Of a stretch of 64,000 nt of DNA, positions 1 through 10,484 are shown piece by piece. Origin of the DNA: Streptomyces sp. TSRI0281. GTDB lineage: Bacteria > Actinomycetota > Actinomycetes > Streptomycetales > Streptomycetaceae. Under the pieces are notes generated by a model, which searched no databases, had not been told where the DNA came from, and was given only the letters and a program-made list of their open reading frames with translations. The number at the start of each line of letters is the position of its first letter. Positions within the stretch are counted from its first letter, which is position 1. The DNA lies in NCBI RefSeq assembly GCF_001905125.1, contig NZ_LWLE01000034.1, forward strand, positions 284,791 through 348,790, written 5' to 3'. Made by a program: the position numbers and the translations under genes.

Positions 1-433
1 GCTTCGTCAGGATGAACTCGGTTACGCCGGGCGGGTAGTTGTCGACCCGCCCGGACTCCTCGTACCCGTGTCTCCGGTAGAAACCGGGGGCCTGGAAGTC
101 CCAGGTCTCCAGCCGGGAGGCGGTGCAGGCCCGTTCCGTGCGGGCCACCCGTTCGGCCTCGGCGAGCAGCCGTGAACCGAGGCCGATGCCGCGGTGGGTG
201 GCCTCGACCCAGAGCAGCTCCACATGGAGCCAGTACGCCCAGGTCCGCCCGGTCAGACCGCCGACGATCCCGCCCCGCTCGTCCAGTACCCATACCTCCA
301 GGGGGACTTCGTGCTCGGCGGAGGTGGAGAGCAGTGCGCGCAGTTCCGGTGAGTCGGCTCTGTTGTCGTCCCGCAGACGCCCGCTCAGCAGAATGCGACG
401 TTCTCTGTCTACTTCTGTCTCAAGACGGAACAT
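1..433 (-). CDS. GNAT family N-acetyltransferase (3' end outside window)
   Basis: The reading frame is open from an ATG at 433 to the left edge, so the C-terminus is missing. About 144 residues are present. The acetyl-CoA loop of the GNAT fold is seen as RGIGLGSRLL after a WVEATH strand, which matches the R/Q-x-x-G-x-G/A signature. Near the end, FYRRHGYEESGRV followed by FILTK matches the last GNAT strands, so only a few residues are probably lost. It should transfer an acetyl group from acetyl-CoA to a small molecule or protein amine, but the substrate cannot be read from sequence. It is transcribed away from the response regulator gene, with about 240 bp between them. Confidence 0.8.
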   Translation of the reverse strand, partial: MFRLETEVDRERRILLSGRLRDDNRADSPELRALLSTSAEHEVPLEVWVLDERGGIVGGLTGRTWAYWLHVELLWVEATHRGIGLGSRLLAEAERVARTERACTASRLETWDFQAPGFYRRHGYEESGRVDNYPPGVTEFILTK

Positions 434-672
434 GCAGCACACCCTAAACACCGTGGGCAACCAGTTCCGCGAATTACCTTCCCCCGTCGGCCCCCGCCCG
501 TACGCTGATGCCCAGCACCGGTGGGGGCCGGTGTCGATTCAGGGGGCGAGACAGTCGGGTACGACGCCCGGGTGGGGTGGCAGCCGGCACACGGCGGCGG
601 CCGTGGGGCTGTGGACCACCACCTCGATGATCCGGGTGTCGTACCCGTACCGGCCCGTCCCGGCCGAAGGGG

Positions 673-1488
673 ATGTCTGTGGCGCGAATCCGGGTTCTCG
701 TGGTCGACGATCACCGTATCTTCGCCGAGTCGCTCGCCGCCGCGCTCGCGGCCGAACCGGACGTCGATGTGGCGGCGGCCGGCAGCGGTCCGGCAGCGCT
801 GCGCTGCCTGGACCGCGCGGCGGCCGAGGGGCACTGTTACGACGTGATGCTGATCGATGCCGAGCTGGGCATCCTGGCCACGGACGGAGCCCGTCCCGTC
901 CCCGTACCGCAGCACGGGGAGAACGGCCCGGTCGACGGCATCTCGCTGGTCGCCGGGGTCCGTGCGGGCCGCCCGTCGGTCCGTACGGTGGTGCTCGCCG
1001 AGCGGGACGACCCCCGCCGGGCGGCGCGGGCGCTCCAGGCCGGGGCCTCGGGCTGGGTGGCCAAGGACTGCTCGCTGCAACGGCTGCTCGCGGTGATACG
1101 GGGCGTGCTGCGCGACGAGACGCATCTGCCGCCCGCCCTGCTGACCGGTGTCCTGCGGGAGCTGACCGCGGCGCGCAAGCACCGTACCGAGAGCGAACGG
1201 CTGGTGGAGTCGCTGACCCCGCGCGAGCGTGAGGTGCTGCGCTGCATGGTGGCGGGGCTGGGCCGCAAGGCGGTCGCCGAGCGGCTGTTCCTGTCCCCGC
1301 ACACGGTGCGTACCCATATGCAGAACGTGCTGGGGAAGCTGGGCGTGCACTCGACGCTCGCCGCCGTGGCGCTGGCCAGACGGGCCGGGGTGGGCCCCGC
1401 CGAGCTGTCCGGGAACGTCGCCGAACTGACCGGGGGGCCTGTCGTCCTAGCCCGGGATGTTGTCGAACGGGGCGGTCAACTGGCGTAG
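673..1488 (+). CDS. LuxR/NarL-family response regulator
   Basis: A DNA-binding response regulator of 271 residues. The receiver domain has the acidic pair D12-D13, the phospho-acceptor D62 (in LIDAEL) and the conserved lysine K131 (WVAKD). A LuxR helix-turn-helix follows from about residue 184 (LTPREREVLR ... SPHTVRTHMQNVLGKLG). The loop after D62 is about 20 residues longer than usual before the DGISL segment. A GAAGGGG ribosome site directly abuts the ATG at 673, whereas GTG at 679 is six bases downstream of it, so the true start may be 679. No histidine kinase is adjacent. Its end overlaps the 3' end of the convergent MarR gene. Confidence 0.9.
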   Translation: MSVARIRVLVVDDHRIFAESLAAALAAEPDVDVAAAGSGPAALRCLDRAAAEGHCYDVMLIDAELGILATDGARPVPVPQHGENGPVDGISLVAGVRAGRPSVRTVVLAERDDPRRAARALQAGASGWVAKDCSLQRLLAVIRGVLRDETHLPPALLTGVLRELTAARKHRTESERLVESLTPREREVLRCMVAGLGRKAVAERLFLSPHTVRTHMQNVLGKLGVHSTLAAVALARRAGVGPAELSGNVAELTGGPVVLARDVVERGGQLA

Positions 1489-1944
1489 CAGTCCGGCCAG
1501 TTCGCCCCGCTGGTGGCGGGAGAGCTCGCCGAGGATGGCGCGCTCCTGGGCGAGCAGTCCGGCCAGTGACTGGTCGGCCTTGTCGCGGCCCTCGGCGGTC
1601 AGCCGGACGAGCACGCCGCGGCGGTCGCTCGGGTCGGGCAGCCGCTCGACGAGGTTCTTCTTGGTCAGCCGGTCGATGCGGTTGGTCATCGTGCCCGAGG
1701 TGACCAGGGTCTGGGTCAGCAGTTGGCCGGGGGAGAGCTGATACGGGTCGCCCGCGCGGCGCAGCGACGTGAGGACGTCGAACTCCCACGGCTCCAGGTG
1801 GTGCTCGGAGAAGGCGATCCGGCGGGCCCGGTCGAGGTGGCGGGCCAGACGGGAGACGCGGCTGAGGACCTCGAGCGGTTCCACGTCGAGGTCGGGGCGC
1901 TCTCGGCGCCATGCAGCGACCAGACGGTCGACCTCGTCCTCCAT
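1447..1944 (-). CDS. MarR family transcriptional regulator
   Basis: A 165-residue winged-helix regulator. The core is EPWEFDVLTSLRRAG, then SPGQLLTQTLVTSGTMTNRIDRL (recognition helix), then the wing with DPSDRRGVLVRLT, the DxRxxx(V/L) hallmark of MarR proteins. It is divergent from the methyltransferase gene at 2033, and their 88-bp spacer holds palindromes that are good candidates for its operators. It therefore probably represses itself and the methyltransferase. The ligand is unknown. The ATG at 1944 keeps the usual MarR length; more upstream in-frame starts would extend across the operators. The 3' end overlaps the response regulator gene tail-to-tail. Confidence 0.9.
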   Translation of the reverse strand: MEDEVDRLVAAWRRERPDLDVEPLEVLSRVSRLARHLDRARRIAFSEHHLEPWEFDVLTSLRRAGDPYQLSPGQLLTQTLVTSGTMTNRIDRLTKKNLVERLPDPSDRRGVLVRLTAEGRDKADQSLAGLLAQERAILGELSRHQRGELAGLLRQLTAPFDNIPG

Positions 1945-1980
1945 GTCGATCAGTGTAGAGGGTCTGTCGACATGAAGTCT

Positions 1981-2014
1981 CTTGAATTCAAGTGTCTTGA
2001 CATCAAGATACTTG
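1981..2014. promoter_or_regulatory. Palindromic operators in the MarR/methyltransferase spacer
   Basis: Two perfect inverted repeats lie here: CTTGAATTCAAG (1981-1992) and TCTTGA-CA-TCAAGA (1995-2008). Their centres are 15 bp apart. A third weaker one, CAAG-ATA-CTTG, lies at 2005-2014. MarR proteins bind 14-18 bp palindromes next to their own genes, so these are inferred operators controlling both divergent genes. This local stretch is clearly more AT-rich than its surroundings. Confidence 0.65.
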
Positions 2015-2032
2015 CGTGCCGATCCTGTTCCC

Positions 2033-2965
2033 ATGACCGAACCCCTCCCCGAACCCCTCCCCGAACCGATCTCCGCACCGATCTCCGCACCGACCCCCGG
2101 CCCCGTCCCCACACCCTCGCCCACCTGGGACCCGCAGCAGTACCTGCGCCACGCGGACCATCGCACCCGCCCGTTCCGCGACCTCCTGGCCCGTGTCGGC
2201 GACCTGCCCGGCCACCCCGCGCCCCGTATCGCCGACCTCGGCTGCGGCGCGGGCAACGTCACCGCGCTCCTCGCCGACCGCTGGCCGCGGGCCCGCGTCA
2301 CGGGCTACGACAACTCCCCGCAGATGCTGGGACAGGCCGCCGCCCACGCCCGCCCCCTCCTCGACTTCACCCGGGCCGACGCCGCGACGTGGACCCCCAC
2401 CGAGACGTACGGCCTGATCGTCTCCAACGCCCTGCTCCAGTGGCTCCCCGGCCACGTGGACCGCTTCCCGGTCTGGCTGGACGCCCTCGCCCCCGGCGGC
2501 ACGTTCGCCTTCCAGGTCCCCGGCAACTTCACCGCCCCCAGCCACACCCTGCTCGCCGCCCTCCGCGAATCCGACCGCTGGCGCCCCCTGCTGCACGGGG
2601 TGGGCGACCGCACGGCCGCGGTCCTCCCGCCCGCCGACTACCTCGCCCGGCTCCAGGACCTGGGCTGCGAGGCGGACGTCTGGGAGACCACCTACCTCCA
2701 GACCCTGCCCGGCGACGACCCGGTCCTGGACTGGGTCAAGGGCACCGCCCTGCGCCCGGTCCTGACCGCCCTCGCCGACGACAGGGAAGCCCACGACGCG
2801 TTCCTCGCCGAATACCGCGACCTGCTCCGCACCGCGTACCCGCCGGGCCCGCACGGCACGGTGTTCCCGTTCCGCCGCGTCTTCGCGGTGGCGCGGAAGG
2901 GAGGCCGGCGACCCGCGGCCGGCCGATGCGCGGGCGTCAGAGCCGATTCAGCGCGTCCAGCGTGA
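2033..2965 (+). CDS. tam: Trans-aconitate 2-methyltransferase-like SAM methyltransferase
   Basis: A class I SAM-dependent methyltransferase of 310 residues. Motif I is IADLGCGAGNVTALLADRWP, followed by an acidic strand end at GYDNS and the motif IV segment YGLIVSNALLQWLP. The WDPQQYLRHADHRTRPFRDLL entry and the C-terminal RTAYPP...PFRRVFAVA resemble Tam proteins, which methylate trans-aconitate with SAM to relieve aconitase inhibition. The first 30 residues are a low-complexity repeat (PLPEPLPEPISAPISAP) made by tandem DNA repeats at about 2042-2094. No clear ribosome site precedes the ATG. The last 29 bp overlap the convergent Uma2 gene. Confidence 0.8.
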   Translation: MTEPLPEPLPEPISAPISAPTPGPVPTPSPTWDPQQYLRHADHRTRPFRDLLARVGDLPGHPAPRIADLGCGAGNVTALLADRWPRARVTGYDNSPQMLGQAAAHARPLLDFTRADAATWTPTETYGLIVSNALLQWLPGHVDRFPVWLDALAPGGTFAFQVPGNFTAPSHTLLAALRESDRWRPLLHGVGDRTAAVLPPADYLARLQDLGCEADVWETTYLQTLPGDDPVLDWVKGTALRPVLTALADDREAHDAFLAEYRDLLRTAYPPGPHGTVFPFRRVFAVARKGGRRPAAGRCAGVRADSARPA

Positions 2966-3542
2966 TCTCGATGTCGATGGGGAACGGGACGCCGGGCTTG
3001 AGGCGGTCGTGGTGGATCCCGGTCAGCGCATACGCCTTCGTCACCGGGTCCAGCTCGTAGACCCGCACGACCGGGTGCCGGTCGGTCCCGGCCGTCTCGA
3101 CCAGCCAGAAATTCGGGATGCCTGCCGCGGCGTACTTCTGCGGCTTCGCCTCACGGTCGCGCGCCTCGGAGTCGGGGGAGACCACTTCGACGGCCAGGAG
3201 GACGTCGGCGGCGTTGTAGGAGGTCTGCTCCAGGCTCCCGGTTTCGGCCTCGGCGCGAATGATGGAGATGTCGGGCTCGGGGCCGTTGCGACGGTCGAGG
3301 ACAACGGTCATCTCCCGGACGGCTTTCACCTCACGGGGAGCGCCGGCCCGCAGGCCGTACATCAGCAGGTCGATCGTGCGGCTGTGAAAAATCCGCTGTG
3401 GACTCGCAAAGACCAGGCTCCCGTCGAGCAATTCCGTGTGCGGCGGGAGATCGGGCAGCGTGAACAGATCGTCCACGGTGTAGCCGCCCTGGGGCGGCAC
3501 CGGCCAGCGGGAACTGTGCGCGGCGGTCGACTCGGCGGTCAT
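2937..3542 (-). CDS. Uma2 family (DUF820) restriction-endonuclease-fold protein
   Basis: A 201-residue protein of the Uma2/DUF820 family. These have a PD-(D/E)xK nuclease fold and are abundant in cyanobacteria and actinomycetes. Diagnostic segments are the N-terminal PHTELLDGSLVFASPQ, the PEPDISII active-site aspartate region, VEVVSPDSEARDREAKPQKYAAAGIPNFWLVE with the E-x-K pair, and a C-terminal INFAL-type beta region. The start at 3542 is set by a strong GGGAGGAA site. The biological substrate of the family is not established. It stands alone, overlapping the tam gene tail-to-tail. Confidence 0.85.
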   Translation of the reverse strand: MTAESTAAHSSRWPVPPQGGYTVDDLFTLPDLPPHTELLDGSLVFASPQRIFHSRTIDLLMYGLRAGAPREVKAVREMTVVLDRRNGPEPDISIIRAEAETGSLEQTSYNAADVLLAVEVVSPDSEARDREAKPQKYAAAGIPNFWLVETAGTDRHPVVRVYELDPVTKAYALTGIHHDRLKPGVPFPIDIEITLDALNRL

Positions 3543-3631
3543 GATTCCTCCCATGGACGGGATTCTTGGCCCTGTTGACCACAGTAGGGGTGGGTTTCCC
3601 AGGTCGTCACCGCAACGGGTGACGCGTCGGC

Positions 3632-4318
3632 TCAGTTCTTCCGGTGGCCTATCAGTCGGGGTTTCGACTCCAGGTTCTCCAGGCCGTGCCAGGCCAGGTT
3701 CACCAGATGGGCGGCGACCTCCGCCTTCTTCGGCTTGCGGACGTCCAGCCACCACTGGCCGGTCAGCGCGACCATGCCCACCAGCGCCTGCGCGTACAGC
3801 GGGGCCAGCTTCGGTTCGAAGCCGCGGGCCTTGAACTCCAGGCCCAGGATGTCCTCGACCTGGGTGGCGATATCGCTGATCAGGGACGCGAACGTGCCCG
3901 TCGACTGGGCGACGGGCGAATCGCGGACCAGGATGCGGAAGCCATCGGTGTACGTCTCGATGTAGTCGAGCAGCGCGAACGCCGCCTGCTCCAGCAGCTC
4001 GCGCGGATGACCCGCGGTGAGGGCGCCCGTCACCATGTCCAGCAGCTGGCGCATCTCACGGTCGACCACGACGGCGTACAGCCCCTCCTTGCCGCCGAAG
4101 TGCTCGTAGACGACGGGCTTGGAGACCCCGGCGCGGGCCGCGATCTCCTCCACCGAGGTGCCTTCGAAACCCTTGTCGGCGAACAGGGCGCGTCCGATGT
4201 CCAGCAGCTGTTCGCGCCGCTCCTTGCCGGTCATCCGGACCCGTCGGGTCCGGCGCGTGGGGGAGGGTCTGCTCTTCTCGCCGCTTGTGCTTCCGTCGGT
4301 CGCCACGTCGTCAATCAT
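3632..4318 (-). CDS. TetR/AcrR family transcriptional regulator
   Basis: A 228-residue TetR-type repressor. The helix-turn-helix runs from about residue 36 to 75 (GKERREQLLDIGRALFADKGF ... SVEEIAARAGVSKPVVYEHFGGKEGLYAVVVD). The C-terminal ligand domain is helical and ends in a basic PRLIGHRKN tail. Its ATG overlaps the stop of the desaturase gene as ATGA, so the two are translationally coupled. The expected role is feedback control of membrane lipid unsaturation through an acyl-CoA ligand; that ligand is inferred from context, not seen. Confidence 0.9.
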   Translation of the reverse strand: MIDDVATDGSTSGEKSRPSPTRRTRRVRMTGKERREQLLDIGRALFADKGFEGTSVEEIAARAGVSKPVVYEHFGGKEGLYAVVVDREMRQLLDMVTGALTAGHPRELLEQAAFALLDYIETYTDGFRILVRDSPVAQSTGTFASLISDIATQVEDILGLEFKARGFEPKLAPLYAQALVGMVALTGQWWLDVRKPKKAEVAAHLVNLAWHGLENLESKPRLIGHRKN

Positions 4319-5298
4319 GCCGCGTCGGCCGGTACGCGCTTGCGCCGGGAGGCGATACGGGCCGCGTCCGGCCACCGCACGTCGTACGCCCAGCCCAGCT
4401 TCTCGAACCAACGGATCAGCCGGGCACTGGAATCGACCTGGCCCCGCAGCACTCCGTGCCGGGCGCTCGTCGGGTCCGCGTGGTGCAGGTTGTGCCAGGA
4501 CTCGCCGCAGGACAGGACCGCCAGCCACCACACGTTCCCGGACCTGTCACGGGACTTGAAGGGGCGCTTGCCGACCGCGTGGCAGATCGAGTTGATCGAC
4601 CAGGTGACGTGATGCAGCAGCGCCACCCGTACCAGGGAACCCCAGAAGAACGCGGTCGCCGCGCCCCACCAGGACATCGTCACCAGACCGCCGACCAGCG
4701 GCGGGATCGCCAGCGAGACGAGGGTGAAGGTGAGGAAGTGCCGGGAGATCGCGACCAGGGCCGGGTCCCTGACCAGGTCCGGGGCGTACTTCTCCTGCGA
4801 TGTCCGCTCCTCGTCGAACATCCAGCCGATGTGGGCCCACCACAGGCCCTTCATCAGGGCCGGCAGGCTCTCGCCGAACCGCCACGGCGAGTGCGGATCG
4901 CCCTCCGCGTCGGAGAACCGGTGATGCTTGCGGTGGTCGGCCACCCAGCGCACGAGTGGTCCCTCCACGGCCATCGACCCGGCGACGGCGATCGCGAGGC
5001 GCAGTGGACGCTTCGCCTTGAAGGCGCCGTGCGTGAAGTAGCGGTGGAAGCCGATCGTGATCCCGTGGCAGCCGAGGTAGTACATCGCCACCAGCAGACC
5101 CAGATCGAGCCAGCTGACACCGCGCCCCCAGGCCAGCGGCACCGCCGCGACCAGGGCCAGGAACGGCACCACGATGAACAGCAGCAGGGCGATCTGCTCG
5201 ACCGAACGCTTCTTGTCGCCGCCGAGCGTGGCGGGAGGGAGTGCGCGGCCCTCCGCGGCCGGCTGGGGATCGTCGATCACATCGGGGCTGGTCGGCAT
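4315..5298 (-). CDS. Acyl-CoA (delta-9 type) fatty acid desaturase
   Basis: An integral-membrane di-iron desaturase of 327 residues. It has the three histidine boxes of the family: HRYFTH (85-90), HRKHH (122-126) and HNLHH (269-273). Hydrophobic segments lie around residues 35-55, 65-80, 100-115, 190-215 and 220-235. It introduces a cis double bond into a saturated acyl chain using oxygen and reduced electron carriers. The start at 5298 follows an AGAGGA site. It is the first gene of a two-gene operon with the TetR gene downstream. Confidence 0.92.
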   Translation of the reverse strand: MPTSPDVIDDPQPAAEGRALPPATLGGDKKRSVEQIALLLFIVVPFLALVAAVPLAWGRGVSWLDLGLLVAMYYLGCHGITIGFHRYFTHGAFKAKRPLRLAIAVAGSMAVEGPLVRWVADHRKHHRFSDAEGDPHSPWRFGESLPALMKGLWWAHIGWMFDEERTSQEKYAPDLVRDPALVAISRHFLTFTLVSLAIPPLVGGLVTMSWWGAATAFFWGSLVRVALLHHVTWSINSICHAVGKRPFKSRDRSGNVWWLAVLSCGESWHNLHHADPTSARHGVLRGQVDSSARLIRWFEKLGWAYDVRWPDAARIASRRKRVPADAA

Positions 5299-5635
5299 GG
5301 GGAATCCTCTGTGGGGTGAGGAGATATACGACGGATGGCCCTGGCTACGCTTCCGTAACCTACGGCTTGGTAAGTATGGCAGTGACCGGGCCCACAACAC
5401 GAGAGGCCGGTCCAGCCCGTCCCGTGCGGTACCCCGTACGCACACCGGGTAGGGGACCGGTGCCGACGGCATCGCCCGCACCCCTCGGGGCAGCGGAGAC
5501 GCCGCCTGCGACGACACCTATCCTGGAAGGGTCGGACAGCGCGGTCCGCACCCGCTCGACGGGGCGTGGCGACAGCACCGCTGGCGCCGAAGGGCCCCGG
5601 ATCCCGTGCTCAACCACTGCAAGGAGCCGCACACT
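5299..5635. promoter_or_regulatory. Divergent intergenic region between desaturase and ppc
   Basis: This spacer must hold promoters for the leftward desaturase-TetR operon and the rightward ppc gene. A short inverted repeat, CCGTA-ACC-TACGG, lies at 5353-5365, about 55 bp upstream of the desaturase start, and is a possible TetR site. I see no certain -10/-35 pair. A short Gly/Pro/Arg-coding frame can be read through it but has no ribosome site. Confidence 0.3.
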
Positions 5636-8365
<2,730 letters not shown>

Positions 8366-8398
8366 TCAGGCCGGCGGACGCCGGCGGGTGCGGTCCTG

Positions 8399-8869
8399 TC
8401 AGAGCGCGACGAACGTCGCGACCAGCAGGACCGTGCCCGCCAGTCCGCAACCCCACGCGGTCCGGGTCAGCCGCATCCCGCCGCCGACGATCAGGGCGGC
8501 CAGCAGCAGCGAACCGCCCAGCGGCATCCAGGCGTGCAGGAAACCCGGTGTACCGGCGCGCACGGCGTCATCGGTACCGGGCTTCACGACCACGGGGAAC
8601 CGGTCCCCCTTCTTCGCCGCGACGGACTTCTCCACGGTCAGCCGCGTACGGTCCGGCGACTTCGCGTCCGGTTCGTAGGGACCCGTGCACACCTCCTCAC
8701 CGCACCCGGTGACCGTCATCGTGCCGTGCTCGCGGCCCTTGCTCAGGACGACGTGATGCGCGGTGTTCCAGGACGACCACGCGCCCGCGACCAGCAACAA
8801 CAGGGCAACGAGACCCATGGCGGCCACCCGGCCGATGAGCAACGTGCGGTGGGAAGAGCTCCGCTTCAT
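8399..8869 (-). CDS. Small membrane protein, unknown function
   Basis: A 156-residue protein not assigned to a named family. A basic N-terminus (MKRSSSHRTLLIGR) is followed by a membrane segment at about 12-32. An extracytoplasmic loop of about 75 residues has two cysteines in GCGEEVC that could form a disulfide. Two more membrane segments lie at about 114-132 and 136-154. It sits between convergent ppc and the pth-rplY-prs block, on the same strand as the latter. The fold suggests a cell-envelope protein; no catalytic motif is visible. Confidence 0.7.
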   Translation of the reverse strand: MKRSSSHRTLLIGRVAAMGLVALLLLVAGAWSSWNTAHHVVLSKGREHGTMTVTGCGEEVCTGPYEPDAKSPDRTRLTVEKSVAAKKGDRFPVVVKPGTDDAVRAGTPGFLHAWMPLGGSLLLAALIVGGGMRLTRTAWGCGLAGTVLLVATFVAL

Positions 8870-8977
8870 GGGGGCAGATCCTTGGCCAGACCCGTACCCC
8901 GGGTCAACCTGTGGCCGAAAACCGCCGTACAGCCATCGGAGAATCGGTGGGGGACCGGCGGGGAAACAGCGGGAATG

Positions 8978-9571
8978 TCAGGAGTTGTACGCGCTCTGCG
9001 CCCGCTCCAGCCCCTCCGCCAGCAGGCACTCCACCGAGTCCGCCGCCCGGTCCACCAGGAACGCCAGCTCCTTGCGCTCCGTGGACGAGAAGTCCTTCAG
9101 TACGAAGTCCGCCACCTGCATCCGGCCCGGCGGCCGGCCGATCCCGAACCGCACCCGGTGGTAGTCCGGGCCCATCGACTTGGTCATCGACTTCAGCCCG
9201 TTGTGCCCGTTGTCGCCGCCGCCGAGCTTCAGCCGCAGCGCGCCGTAGTCGATGTCCAGCTCGTCGTGGACGGCCACGATGTGGTCCGTGGGCACCTTGT
9301 AGAAGTCGCGCAGCGCCGTCACCGGCCCGCCGGACAGATTCATGTACGACATCGGCTTCGCCAGGATCACCCGGCGGTTCTCCGGTCCCGGCGGGCCGAT
9401 CCGGCCCTCCACGACCTGGGCCTGCGCCTTCTGGGCCCGCTTGAACTTCCCGCCGATCCGCTCCGCCAGCAGGTCGGCGACCAGGAAGCCGACGTTGTGC
9501 CGGTTCGCCGCGTACTCCGGACCGGGATTGCCCAGGCCCACGATGAGCCAGGGGTCGGTGGCGTCGGACAT
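8978..9571 (-). CDS. pth: Peptidyl-tRNA hydrolase
   Basis: A 197-residue Pth. It hydrolyses the ester between nascent peptide and tRNA after premature drop-off, recycling tRNA. Family marks are VGLGNPGPEYAANRHNVGF (with the catalytic His and Asn), KPMSYMNLSGGPV, HDELDIDYGALRLKLGGGDNGHNGLKS and RVRFGIGRP. The start at 9571 has a GAGGAGA site. It lies downstream of rplY with a strong hairpin between them, so it may be transcribed separately or by read-through. The rplY-pth pairing is conserved in actinobacteria. Confidence 0.97.
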   Translation of the reverse strand: MSDATDPWLIVGLGNPGPEYAANRHNVGFLVADLLAERIGGKFKRAQKAQAQVVEGRIGPPGPENRRVILAKPMSYMNLSGGPVTALRDFYKVPTDHIVAVHDELDIDYGALRLKLGGGDNGHNGLKSMTKSMGPDYHRVRFGIGRPPGRMQVADFVLKDFSSTERKELAFLVDRAADSVECLLAEGLERAQSAYNS

Positions 9572-9627
9572 CGCGCGGGTTCTCCTCGGGTACGGAAGGG
9601 CGGGTACGGAAGGACGGGTACAGGCGG

Positions 9628-9666
9628 ACGGGGCGGCGGAAACCCGGAAGGGTTCCGCCGCCCCGT
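9628..9666 (-). terminator. Hairpin between rplY and pth
   Basis: A GC-rich inverted repeat: left arm 9628-9645, right arm 9650-9666, GGAA loop and one bulged A. It lies 34 bp beyond the rplY stop in transcription order. No U-tract follows, which is common for Streptomyces terminators. It would end or attenuate transcription before pth. Confidence 0.7.
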
Positions 9667-9699
9667 CAGTCAAGCAGGTGGAGCAGCACGCGGCGAGGC

Positions 9700-10284
9700 T
9701 CAGGCCTCGGTGGTCGCGGCGTCGGCGTCGGCGGTCGGCTCCTCGGCCTGCGCGGCGACGATCTGGAGCACGACGGCGTCCTCGTCACCGGCCAGCACGG
9801 AGCCGGCGGGCAGCGGGATGTCCTTGGCCAGGATCGAGTCACCGGCGTCCAGACCCGCGATGGAAACCGTGACGGACTCGGGGATGTGGGTGGCCTCGGC
9901 CTCGACGAGCAGGGTGTTCTGCACGTACTCCAGCAGGTTGCCGCCCGGGGCCAGCTCGCCGTCGACGTGCACGGCGATCTCGACGTTGACCTTCTCGCCG
10001 CGCTTGACGGTCAGCAGGTCGACGTGCTCGATGTTGCCCTTGAGGGCGTTGCGCTGCACGGCCTTCGGGATGACCAGGGCGTCCTTGCCGTCGATCTCCA
10101 GACCGATCAGGACGTTGGCGGTGCGGAGCGCGAGCTGAAGCTCGTGGGCCGGCAGGTTGATGTGGACCGACTCGGCGCCGTGGCCGTAGATGACGGCGGG
10201 AACCAGGTTGGCACGACGGGTGCGGCGGGCGGCGCCCTTGCCGAACTCGGTACGGACCTGAGCGGCGAGCTTGATCTCAGCCAT
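9700..10284 (-). CDS. rplY: 50S ribosomal protein L25 / general stress protein Ctc
   Basis: A 194-residue long-form bL25 (Ctc type). The N-terminal half binds 5S rRNA (KLAAQVRTEFGKGAARRTRR, then VPAVIYGHG). The C-terminal half is the TL5-like beta domain (GELAPGGNLLEYVQNTLLVEAEATHIPESVTVSI). It ends in an acidic, alanine-rich tail (EEPTADADAATTEA) that is usual in actinobacteria. The start is fixed by GAGGAGTG eight bases upstream of ATG. It lies between prs and pth, all on the same strand, with hairpins on either side. Confidence 0.96.
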   Translation of the reverse strand: MAEIKLAAQVRTEFGKGAARRTRRANLVPAVIYGHGAESVHINLPAHELQLALRTANVLIGLEIDGKDALVIPKAVQRNALKGNIEHVDLLTVKRGEKVNVEIAVHVDGELAPGGNLLEYVQNTLLVEAEATHIPESVTVSIAGLDAGDSILAKDIPLPAGSVLAGDEDAVVLQIVAAQAEEPTADADAATTEA

Positions 10285-10385
10285 GGTTGCACTCCTCGTA
10301 AGTGACGAAACTCGAATGGTCACCCGGCCCACGACAGGCCTGCTACGAAGAGCGCGTCGATAACGGACCGCCGTACCGAAAGGTA

Positions 10386-10434
10386 CGGCCTCCCTCGCCG
10401 AGCAACTCGCTGAGTCTACCCGGCGGGGAGGCCG
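10386..10434 (-). terminator. Hairpin downstream of prs
   Basis: Arms 10386-10400 and 10421-10434 pair almost perfectly, with one bulged base and a 20-nt loop. It lies 50 bp beyond the prs stop and 100 bp before rplY. It is a likely terminator for prs, leaving room for a separate rplY promoter. Confidence 0.6.
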
Positions 10435-10484
10435 CACCCCAAAGTGGATCTACCGCACCCTTACGGGCACGGCCTGAGCAGGGA

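Noticed and set aside
123..1232. Long plus-strand frame antisense to the GNAT gene and reading into the response regulator
   Set aside because: It is a shadow frame rich in Arg/Gly/Ala with no ribosome site or motif.
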